Of a stretch of DNA of 19,721 nt, positions 13,981 through 19,721 are shown piece after piece (within the stretch, counting starts at the first letter, position 1; the number at the start of each line of letters is the position of its first letter). Origin of the DNA: JAAAOZ01 sp964496595 (lineage in GTDB: Bacteria; Chloroflexota; Anaerolineae; B4-G1; SLSP01); NCBI GenBank assembly GCA_964496595.1, contig CAZCAI010000089.1:1-19721 (forward strand), written 5' to 3'. Below the pieces are notes generated by a model that was given only the letters and a program-made list of their open reading frames with translations, was not told the DNA's origin and made no database searches. The position numbers and the translations under genes are program-made.

Positions 13981-14604
13981 GTGCAGAAATGTATGCGGTG
14001 GATGGGCGTGGTGGCTCTGATGAGCCTAGGGCTGTTGGCCGGGTGTCTGGGAACCTCATCCGGGTTCACAGATGATTTCTCCGATCCCGCCAGTGGATGG
14101 GGCGCCGCGTCGCACGAGACCTACGTGCGCGGCTACCAGCAGGGCCAGTATTTGATTCAGATCGATGTCCCCAATTGGTTCGTCTGGACGACTGCCGGGC
14201 GCACCTATCGCGATGTGGCGGTGGAGGTGGTGACGCGCTCGGAGGAATCGACCGATAACAATTACGGCGTCCTTTGCCGCTATCAGGACGAGGACAACTT
14301 CTACTACTTCGCCATCAGCGCCGATGGCTATTACGCTATCTTCCGGCGGGTCGAGGGCGAGGAACTGACACCGCTCACCGGCCAGGCGATGTTGCGCGCG
14401 TCCTCGATCCACACCGACGGCACGGAGAATCGCCTGCTGGCTGTCTGCGAAGAGGAGCAGTTGACGATGTACGTCAACGGCGAGCAGGTGGCTCAGGTGC
14501 AGGATGACGCCTTGGATCGCGGCGACGTGGGTATGGCGGCGGGCACGCTGGCCGAAGCCAGTACGATTATCTGGTTCGATAATTTGGATGTGCGGAAGCC
14601 TTAG
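13981..14604 (+). CDS. Lipoprotein with LamG/concanavalin-like domain (first of a tandem pair)
   Basis: GTG 13981 lies 8 nt after GGAGGAGG, which decides the start over the in-frame ATG 13993. The 207-residue product has a lipoprotein signal (hydrophobic core, then LLAGC with Cys22), so it should be lipidated and held on the outer face of the membrane. The rest is a beta-sandwich of the concanavalin/LamG (DUF1080-like) kind: FTDDFSDPASGW near 29-40, the YGVLCRYQDEDNFYYFAIS strand pair, VNGEQVAQV and a closing WFDNLDV. Such domains usually bind glycans; the ligand here is unknown. It is a paralogue of the next gene, with the same length and the same Cys22. Confidence 0.85.
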   Translation: MQKCMRWMGVVALMSLGLLAGCLGTSSGFTDDFSDPASGWGAASHETYVRGYQQGQYLIQIDVPNWFVWTTAGRTYRDVAVEVVTRSEESTDNNYGVLCRYQDEDNFYYFAISADGYYAIFRRVEGEELTPLTGQAMLRASSIHTDGTENRLLAVCEEEQLTMYVNGEQVAQVQDDALDRGDVGMAAGTLAEASTIIWFDNLDVRKP

Positions 14605-14632
14605 ACGTATTTCGTAAAACGTATTGCGTAAA
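14605..14632 (+). repeat. Short heptanucleotide array between the two lipoprotein genes
   Basis: Four 7-nt units (ACGTATT, TCGTAAA, ACGTATT, GCGTAAA) begin on the base after the TAG stop and end one base before the GGAG of the next gene. The family matches that inside the glycosyltransferase gene at 12149-12211. Confidence 0.75.
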
Positions 14633-14645
14633 TAGGAGCTTTCCG

Positions 14646-15269
14646 ATGTGTAGAATGCGATGGCCGCATGTGGTGTTGATGCTTTTGGCGGGCTGGATGT
14701 TGGCGGCGTGCGGAGCGGTTGAGAAGGAGCCGTGGACCGATACCTTCGACGATGAGGAGCGGTGGGAGCTTAGCTCCGATGCCGTCGCCGATGTCACGAT
14801 GAGCGAGGGAGAGTTGCAGATTCACATCCTGCTGCCGGGACAGGTGGCATGGGCATCCGCCGACCACACCTTTGGGGATGCGCGCATCGCGGTGGACGCG
14901 ACGCAGGTGGCCGGGCCGATGGATAACGAGTACGGCGTGTTGGTGCGGATGCAGGGCGACGAGGCGTTTTATGCCTTCTCCGTCAGCGGCGATGGCTACG
15001 TCCGCGTGGCCCGCTATCAAGATGAAGCATGGACGGTGCTGGGCAGCGATTGGACGGCTAACGAGGCGGTCAACCAGGGGGCGGCGACGAATCATCTGGA
15101 GATTGAAGCGCAAGGCGCGAACTTCACCTTCTCCGTGAACGGCGAGCAGGTCGCGCAGGTCGAGGATGACGCGCTCCGGCGCGGGGATGTGGGCCTCTAC
15201 GCGGGCGCTTTCGGTGAGAGCGGCGTCGTGATCGCTTTTGACGATTTGACGGTGACGCCACTGCCGTGA
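14646..15269 (+). CDS. Lipoprotein with LamG/concanavalin-like domain (second of a tandem pair)
   Basis: ATG 14646 follows GGAG by 8 nt. The 207-residue product has a lipoprotein signal ending MLAAC (Cys22) and the same beta-sandwich as the preceding protein: DTFDDEERWEL, YGVLVRMQGDEAFYAFSVS, FSVNGEQVAQV followed by DDAL and RGDVG, and a closing AFDDLTV. Overall identity to the first copy is moderate, with the strand pair and the VNGEQVAQV hairpin best kept, so the duplication is old. Probably co-transcribed from the promoter at 13909. Confidence 0.85.
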   Translation: MCRMRWPHVVLMLLAGWMLAACGAVEKEPWTDTFDDEERWELSSDAVADVTMSEGELQIHILLPGQVAWASADHTFGDARIAVDATQVAGPMDNEYGVLVRMQGDEAFYAFSVSGDGYVRVARYQDEAWTVLGSDWTANEAVNQGAATNHLEIEAQGANFTFSVNGEQVAQVEDDALRRGDVGLYAGAFGESGVVIAFDDLTVTPLP

Positions 15270-15279
15270 GATGGTGCGA

Positions 15280-15356
15280 GAATTGGGAATTGCGAATTAA
15301 GAATTGCGAATTAAGAATTGCGAATTAAGAATTGCGAATTAAGAATTGCGAATTAA
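15280..15356 (+). repeat. Heptanucleotide array of alternating GAATTGC / GAATTAA, 11 units
   Basis: GAATTGG at 15280-15286 is followed by five perfect copies of the 14-bp pair GAATTGC-GAATTAA up to 15356, then a degenerate GAATAAG that merges into the AAGGAG ribosome binding site of the next gene. It fills nearly all of the gap after the second lipoprotein stop at 15269. The near-identity of the copies suggests recent expansion. Confidence 0.95.
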
Positions 15357-15376
15357 GAATAAGGAGAGTTATTTAG

Positions 15377-15946
15377 ATGAGTCATATATCTGATAGACGA
15401 GATGGGCGTGGTTATCCGTGGGCCAAGGCCCTGATGATTATTGTGTTGTATGGAGCGTTGCTGGTCTTCCTCTGGCACTTCCCGATCCCGGCGGTGGAGA
15501 CCTTTTTTAGGAATGTGATGCGTGGCTTCCTCTATATTTTCGCCGGGTTGGTCTTGATCTTGCTTACGATCCTGGCATTCCTCTTTTTCCCGATCCCGCC
15601 TTTGCCAGAATCTTGGACGGAAGGCATGGACGAGTGGGACGAGGAGGACTACGACGAGGATGAATACGAGGAGTGGGATGAGGAGCTTCCGATCCCGGAC
15701 ATGACATCGATGCTGGCGCGCTCGTTAAAGCTCAGTAATTACCGCCTGGCCGATCACGAAGATGTCGTCTGGGATGTTTTGGATGATGTGATTATGACGT
15801 CGGATGCGATGGCGTTTGTGGCTTTCGATCCCATGCCGGGCGTGATTACGGTGACGGATTTGGCTCCTGAGGAGACGAATGAACTGATCGGCGAGATTCG
15901 CGGCCGTTTGGAGGCGGCCGGCTTCAAGGTGCGCACGCCGCGCTGA
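15377..15946 (+). CDS. Acidic two-helix membrane protein of unknown function
   Basis: ATG 15377 is preceded by AAGGAG about 10 nt upstream. The 189-residue product has two hydrophobic helices (residues ~17-36 and ~47-73). Then comes an exceptionally acidic linker (~81-102, mostly Asp, Glu, Trp and Tyr). A C-terminal soluble domain follows (~103-189) with a helix, an ARSLKLSNYRLADHED segment, strands (AFVAFDPMPGVITVTDL) and a final helix. I do not recognise the family. The TGA stop overlaps the ATG of mtaB by one base (TGATG), so the two are likely translationally coupled. Confidence 0.78.
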   Translation: MSHISDRRDGRGYPWAKALMIIVLYGALLVFLWHFPIPAVETFFRNVMRGFLYIFAGLVLILLTILAFLFFPIPPLPESWTEGMDEWDEEDYDEDEYEEWDEELPIPDMTSMLARSLKLSNYRLADHEDVVWDVLDDVIMTSDAMAFVAFDPMPGVITVTDLAPEETNELIGEIRGRLEAAGFKVRTPR

Positions 15947-17226
15947 TGTTGGTCTATTTGGAATCGCTCGGCTGTCGCTTGAACGCGGCAGAGATCGAGA
16001 CGTTAGCCCGCTGCTTCGCTGGGGCGGGCTGTTCTGTGGTGGATGCGCCCGAAGCGGCGGATGTGATCGTCTTCAACTCGTGCGCGGTTACGGCGGCGGC
16101 CTCGCGTAAGACCCGCCAGCGGCTGCGCCAATTCCAGCGGCAGAATCCCGGCGCGCGCATCGCGGTGACGGGCTGCTGGGCCACCGAGGATGTGGCCCGC
16201 GCCGGGGCGTTCGAGGGCGTCGCGTGGGTGATCCCCAACGAGGAGAAGGTTCGCCTGCCCGCGCACGTGATGGGCGAACAGTCGCCGCTTGCAGCGCCGT
16301 TGCCCTGGTCGCCCGGTCGCTGGGGGCACACGCGCGCCTTCTTGGCTGTCCAAGACGGCTGCGATCACGCCTGTACCTACTGCGTCACGCGCTTGCTGCG
16401 TGGCTCGGCGCGGAGTCGTCCGCCTGCCGAGGTCGTGGCCGAGGCGCGGGAGATGCTCGCGCACGGCGCGCGGGAGATTGTGCTCACCGGCGTGAGCCTG
16501 GGCGCTTATGGGCAGGATGTGGGCGAAACTTATAGCCTATCGCACCTCGCTGAATTGATCTTAGAAGAGATGACCCGCGTCGCGGCGCAGCCAGGCACGC
16601 AACGGCCGCGCTTGCGACTCTCCTCCGTCGAGCCGTGGGATGTGGACGCGCGCTTGCTTCAACTCCTGAAGCATCCGCGCTTCTGCCGCCAACTTCACCT
16701 CCCGCTCCAATCCGGCGCCGATGCGACGCTGAGGCGGATGGGGCGGCGGATCACCACGGCGGAGTTCGCGGCGTTGGTCGCGCAGGCGCGGGCCATCGCG
16801 CCGGATGTGGCGCTCACCACGGACGTGATTGTGGGATTCCCCGGTGAAAGCGCGGCGGAGTTCGCGGCGAGCCTGGCCTTCGTGGCGCGAATGGCCTTCA
16901 GTCGTCTGCACGTCTTCCCCTACTCGGAGCGGGCGGGGACGGCGGCGGTGCGCCTGCCGGATACCGTCTCGCCGCGCGTGCGGAAGAAGCGCGCCGCTCG
17001 GATGCGCGCTTTGGGCAAGCGATTGGCCCAGAGCTATCGCGAGCGCTTCATCGGCGCGACCCTGCCCGTCCTTTGGGAGCGGCAGGACGCGCGCGGGCGC
17101 TGGCACGGCTGGACGGACAATTACATCGCGGTGGTCACATCCACAGAAGTCGATCTCTACAATCGCATCACGCCGACGAAGCTGGTGGCAGAATCCGGGC
17201 GCGCGATGCGGGGCGAGGTGGTGTGA
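15946..17226 (+). CDS. mtaB: tRNA t6A37 methylthiotransferase MtaB
   Basis: This 426-residue radical SAM enzyme of the MiaB/RimO/MtaB family adds a methylthio group to N6-threonylcarbamoyladenosine at tRNA position 37. The N-terminal methylthiotransferase domain shows the three cluster cysteines Cys10 (SLGC), Cys46 (FNSC) and Cys77 (TGCW). The radical SAM motif is CDHACTYC with Cys139, Cys143 and Cys146, followed by TRLLRG. Other family marks are EIVLTGVSLGAYG, RLSSVEPWD, LHLPLQSGADATLRRMGR, TTDVIVGFPGE and HVFPYSERAGT. The last ~60 residues form a TRAM-like RNA-binding domain (GWTDNYIAV). SLGAYG and the YSERAGT form favour MtaB over MiaB (which has YSxRxGT but a different N-terminal pattern) and RimO. 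It has no Shine-Dalgarno of its own; initiation is by TGATG coupling. Confidence 0.92.
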   Translation: MLVYLESLGCRLNAAEIETLARCFAGAGCSVVDAPEAADVIVFNSCAVTAAASRKTRQRLRQFQRQNPGARIAVTGCWATEDVARAGAFEGVAWVIPNEEKVRLPAHVMGEQSPLAAPLPWSPGRWGHTRAFLAVQDGCDHACTYCVTRLLRGSARSRPPAEVVAEAREMLAHGAREIVLTGVSLGAYGQDVGETYSLSHLAELILEEMTRVAAQPGTQRPRLRLSSVEPWDVDARLLQLLKHPRFCRQLHLPLQSGADATLRRMGRRITTAEFAALVAQARAIAPDVALTTDVIVGFPGESAAEFAASLAFVARMAFSRLHVFPYSERAGTAAVRLPDTVSPRVRKKRAARMRALGKRLAQSYRERFIGATLPVLWERQDARGRWHGWTDNYIAVVTSTEVDLYNRITPTKLVAESGRAMRGEVV

Positions 17227-17227
17227 A

Positions 17228-17256
17228 TTGGTATTTGCCCATAGCTATGTTATGAT
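17228..17256 (+). promoter_or_regulatory. Sigma70-type promoter of the DUF11/FN3 gene
   Basis: TTGGTA (17228-17233) and TATGAT (17251-17256) are separated by 17 nt, directly after the mtaB stop and about 75 bp before ATG 17332. The leader contains a small hairpin, TTCTGT (17284-17289) with ACAGAA (17297-17302). Confidence 0.5.
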
Positions 17257-17331
17257 TTCAGCACGTGGGCGAGAAGCCTTTTCTTCTGTGTTAAAGACAG
17301 AAATATATTGAAAACTACGGAGGTATTTCAA

Positions 17332-19491
17332 ATGAATCAGTCTAAATGGCGGGATAAACGTTACATTTTGACTTTGGTGAGTGTATTGGGGTGTGTTTTG
17401 ATCGGCTTGGGGCTGTTGGCGGTGGTGCATCACGGGGTGCAGGCCCAAGGCGGGACGATCTTCCTTCCCAGTTCCTATAAAACGGTCTCGCCGGATCAGG
17501 TTTCTCCGGGCGGCACGGTGGATTACACGATTGTGCTGGTGAATAGCAGTCCTACCAGTAGCACGGGGCAGATCGTCGTCACGGATCCGCTGACCTCTGC
17601 GTTGACCTATGTATCGGGGAGCGCGGATATCGCGCCGGAAGGCGTTTTTGGGGGGGCTGAGCCTCTTCCCAGTGGCGTGAGATTCACGATTTTGGATATT
17701 GGGCCGTCTTCTCGGGTGACCTTGACGTTTCAGGCCGTGTTGACGACCCAGGTGAGTCAGGGCGATGTGATCACGAACACGGCGGTCGTCAGCGACGCGA
17801 CGGGGGCATTTGAGTTGAGCGCGGCCTTTACCGTCGCCGCGCCGCCGATTTCTAAATTTGACAATCCGTGGAACGAGCAATATATCACGAAGCGGGGAAC
17901 CTTGGAGGTCGATGGGCGCGTGTGGCTTTCGGATCAGACGCCGGAGTTTCCTCCTGCTCCCACATTGGATGAGATTTTATATCTCAATGGGCGATATTGG
18001 TACGAAGTCTCTTGGACGCAGGTGCCGGATGTGTTGAGTTATGAATTGCAGGAGGCTAAGACGCCTGGTTTTGAATCACCCACCACCTTTTCTAAGGGAT
18101 CCGACGCCACCTCGCATTACTTCGATGGTAAATCCCCCGGCGCCTATTACTATCGTCTGCGGGCGCGTAACAATTATGGCGATAGCTTCTGGAGTAACGT
18201 CGTCTCGGTCACGGTGACCCCGGCCCCGGACCGGGCGATGGCGTGGGGCGCTTACCAGCCGCGCGTCGACACGGCGCCGGCAGCAGTGACCCAGGCGGCG
18301 GTGGTGGAGGTCAACATCAAGCCGGTGGGCGGGGAGGATCATTGGGTCGCCGTGGAGGATGTCGCGGCGGCGCCTTTGGAGGGAAGTTGGTGGGATTGGA
18401 GCTACAGTTGGGATCTGCCGGTGGTAGATGAGGCGACGGAGTACGTGCTCCAGACGCGGGCGCGGGACGCCGACGGGACGGAGTTCGGCGCGCTGGACAC
18501 CGTCACGGTGACGGTCGATAATGGCATTCGCTTCGTCTACTTGCCCCTGATTGCGAAGCGTTATCCTCCAATTCCCTTTGCGACGACCTTGCAGGTGAGC
18601 AGTAATGATGGCTATGGCAATTACGCCTTGAGTTGGAGTTACGACCACTCTGATCCCTATCCTCCGACATCGTACCGCTTCCAGGAGGCGACGGACGCCA
18701 ACTTCGCTAACCTGACAATTGATGAGTTCCGAACCTCGCCGCAGAGCTTTACCGATAAGCCGGTAGGAACCTATTACTATCGGGTGCGGGGCCGCAATCA
18801 ATATGGCTCAGGCGCCTGGAGCAACGTTGCGAAGATCGATGTGGCGTCGCGCGGGTACTTTGACGATTTCTCCGACAACACCAGCGGCTGGCCTCGCCAG
18901 ACGTTCAAGGATAACGACCGCGCAGTGATGGGGACATTGTATGAGTATGATTCATATCGCATGAAAATTCTGTTGGATCGAGAAGGATTGAATAACTATC
19001 GGATGGGGGTGATCTCGGCGCCGTACGTGGCTGAGGATAATAATTATGATGTCGAGGTCGATCACACGTTCCGACGCGCCGAGGATCAGGAGGTGGATCC
19101 TACATCGGGCAAGGCCGGGCTAGTTTTCCGGGCTGTCAAGGGGGATCAAGGGTATTTCACTGACATCTATGTTGTCGAGTGGAACTTCGAGGGCTATTGC
19201 GCGGTGTTCAGATACAGCGGGATGAACTCCCATATCCCGGTTGTGACGCAGGATAAGCTCAGTTGGACGCAATTGCGGGGATGGGGCGCTTGCGATGGCG
19301 TTCCCGGCGGCTATGATAAGAACGTCCATGCTAAAGTCGCGGTGCGCGGGAACCGAGCCAGTATCTATTTGAACGGACATGGTGTCGGTACGTTCGACGT
19401 GGGCGGTTCGAGACACGTGGGCTTGATAACTGGAGCATGGGAAAGGACGCCGGTTGAATCGTGCTTCGATAATTTCAAGGTCACGGAGTAG
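17332..19491 (+). CDS. Secreted multi-domain protein: DUF11, FN3-like repeats and LamG-like C-terminus
   Basis: ATG 17332 is chosen (719 residues) because ACGGAGG lies 8 nt before it; an upstream TTG at 17308 has no such support. Residues 1-38 are a signal peptide (KWRDKR, long hydrophobic core, cleavage likely after VQA). Residues ~47-173 are a DUF11-type repeat domain (SPGGTVDYTIVLVN, VVTDPL, GDVITNTAVV). An FN3-like domain lies at ~224-300 (SYELQEAKTPGF, AYYYRLRARNNYG). An Ig-like domain follows at ~322-402, then the segment VYLPLIAKRYPP near 402-413. A second FN3-like domain at ~415-505 closely copies the first (SYRFQEATDANF, TYYYRVRGRNQYG). Residues ~509-719 are a LamG/concanavalin-like domain opening with FDDFSDNTSGWP, like the two lipoproteins upstream. 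It is probably a cell-surface adhesin or glycan-binding protein. No membrane anchor or sorting signal is visible at the C-terminus. Confidence 0.88.
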   Translation: MNQSKWRDKRYILTLVSVLGCVLIGLGLLAVVHHGVQAQGGTIFLPSSYKTVSPDQVSPGGTVDYTIVLVNSSPTSSTGQIVVTDPLTSALTYVSGSADIAPEGVFGGAEPLPSGVRFTILDIGPSSRVTLTFQAVLTTQVSQGDVITNTAVVSDATGAFELSAAFTVAAPPISKFDNPWNEQYITKRGTLEVDGRVWLSDQTPEFPPAPTLDEILYLNGRYWYEVSWTQVPDVLSYELQEAKTPGFESPTTFSKGSDATSHYFDGKSPGAYYYRLRARNNYGDSFWSNVVSVTVTPAPDRAMAWGAYQPRVDTAPAAVTQAAVVEVNIKPVGGEDHWVAVEDVAAAPLEGSWWDWSYSWDLPVVDEATEYVLQTRARDADGTEFGALDTVTVTVDNGIRFVYLPLIAKRYPPIPFATTLQVSSNDGYGNYALSWSYDHSDPYPPTSYRFQEATDANFANLTIDEFRTSPQSFTDKPVGTYYYRVRGRNQYGSGAWSNVAKIDVASRGYFDDFSDNTSGWPRQTFKDNDRAVMGTLYEYDSYRMKILLDREGLNNYRMGVISAPYVAEDNNYDVEVDHTFRRAEDQEVDPTSGKAGLVFRAVKGDQGYFTDIYVVEWNFEGYCAVFRYSGMNSHIPVVTQDKLSWTQLRGWGACDGVPGGYDKNVHAKVAVRGNRASIYLNGHGVGTFDVGGSRHVGLITGAWERTPVESCFDNFKVTE

Positions 19492-19511
19492 GATTCCCGT
19501 TTGCTCAGGAG

Positions 19512-19566
19512 CCTTCCCGGAAGCTAATAAGGGCTTACAAGTATTTAAAATCAGCTTCCGGGAAGG
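19512..19566. repeat. 14-bp perfect inverted repeat downstream of the DUF11/FN3 gene
   Basis: CCTTCCCGGAAGCT (19512-19525) and AGCTTCCGGGAAGG (19553-19566) are perfect arms around a 27-nt AT-rich loop, starting 20 bp after the stop codon. Each arm is itself nearly palindromic (CTTCC-C-GGAAG). No T-run follows on either strand. It may act as a transcript end or be a small palindromic mobile repeat. Confidence 0.7.
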
Positions 19567-19721
19567 TTGCACAGGGAATTACATTTTGGCTCATGTGGGG
19601 AATTGGGTAAAAGATTGCGGATTTGGCACGGGGCGACGAGGACTAAAGGCCTCTGGACAGGCCTATGGCCAACCTTCCTCCTGCGAGGAAGGCGCCCGCG
19701 TAGGCGGTCGCTTGGCGCGTT
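19567..19721. other. Intergenic sequence with palindromes, no gene seen
   Basis: No convincing reading frame is present up to the window edge. AGGCCT occurs at 19647-19652 and 19659-19664 with a 6-nt spacer. CCTTCCTC (19673-19680) pairs with GAGGAAGG (19685-19692) around a CTGC loop. The AACCTTCC beginning this last hairpin matches the complement of the GGAAGGTT closing the repeat at 19512-19567, which suggests related dispersed palindromes. Confidence 0.4.

Noticed and set aside
15280..15356. Possible CRISPR array
   Set aside because: The units are 7 nt or 14 nt with no spacers, so it is a simple tandem repeat.
19120..19572. 150-residue minus-strand open frame opposite the end of the DUF11/FN3 gene
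   Set aside because: It starts beyond the palindromic repeat and runs antisense to a supported domain with no ribosome binding site.
19690..19721. GCGTAGGCGG, reminiscent of a 16S rRNA segment
   Set aside because: The flanking bases do not match the conserved rRNA context, and the preceding sequence is a short hairpin, so the match is chance.

Overview
This window looks like an accessory and envelope-protein region of a GC-rich, free-living bacterium, most likely a member of the Chloroflexota (Anaerolineae-like). That assignment is inference. It rests on strong coding GC bias, several secreted proteins built from FN3, DUF11 and LamG-like modules, an internal YLPLI-type segment I associate with exported Chloroflexota proteins, CotH/lamin-tail proteins, and arrays of 7-nt and 8-nt tandem repeats lying both between and inside genes. 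Two runs of exactly 100 N (8551-8650 and 11568-11667) are scaffold gaps, so the window comes from a draft assembly.

Left part (1-3270). A secreted CAP/SCP-domain protein with FN3 modules reads leftward off the edge. It diverges from a gene for a small helical protein of unknown function (1359-2054), which ends at a clear intrinsic terminator. Next is a leftward pair of small membrane proteins (DUF1475-like and DUF3159-like) coupled by an ATGA overlap and driven by a good sigma70-type promoter.

Centre (3300-11039). This is the most interesting block. A DUF4956 membrane protein, a membrane-anchored CotH-like protein, a VTC-domain (polyphosphate polymerase type) protein, a membrane protein with an ArnT-like C-terminal part, and a second, larger CotH protein with InlB-like and lamin-tail domains all read rightward. 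DUF4956, VTC and CotH families are known to me as recurrent neighbours, so I read this as a polyphosphate/cell-surface module. It is preceded by 3.5 copies of an 11-bp direct repeat of the kind bound by PhoB/OmpR-type response regulators. The VTC gene has its own promoter candidate with a palindrome over the -35 box, and a short leader ORF overlapping its start. Both CotH proteins appear to lack the conserved acidic catalytic motif.

Right part (11019-19721). A GT-C (family 39-like) membrane glycosyltransferase reads leftward and overlaps the last CotH gene tail-to-tail by 21 bp. Its hydrophobic core is interrupted by adjacent 7-nt and 8-nt repeat arrays that are translated as heptapeptide and octapeptide repeats. 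A tRNA-Arg(CCG) on the minus strand follows. A rightward run then contains two tandemly duplicated 207-aa lipoproteins, an acidic two-helix membrane protein, the tRNA-modifying radical SAM enzyme MtaB (coupled by TGATG), and a secreted multi-domain DUF11/FN3/LamG-like protein. The junctions before the second lipoprotein and before the acidic protein are filled almost exactly by 7-nt repeat arrays. The right edge holds palindromic intergenic sequence.
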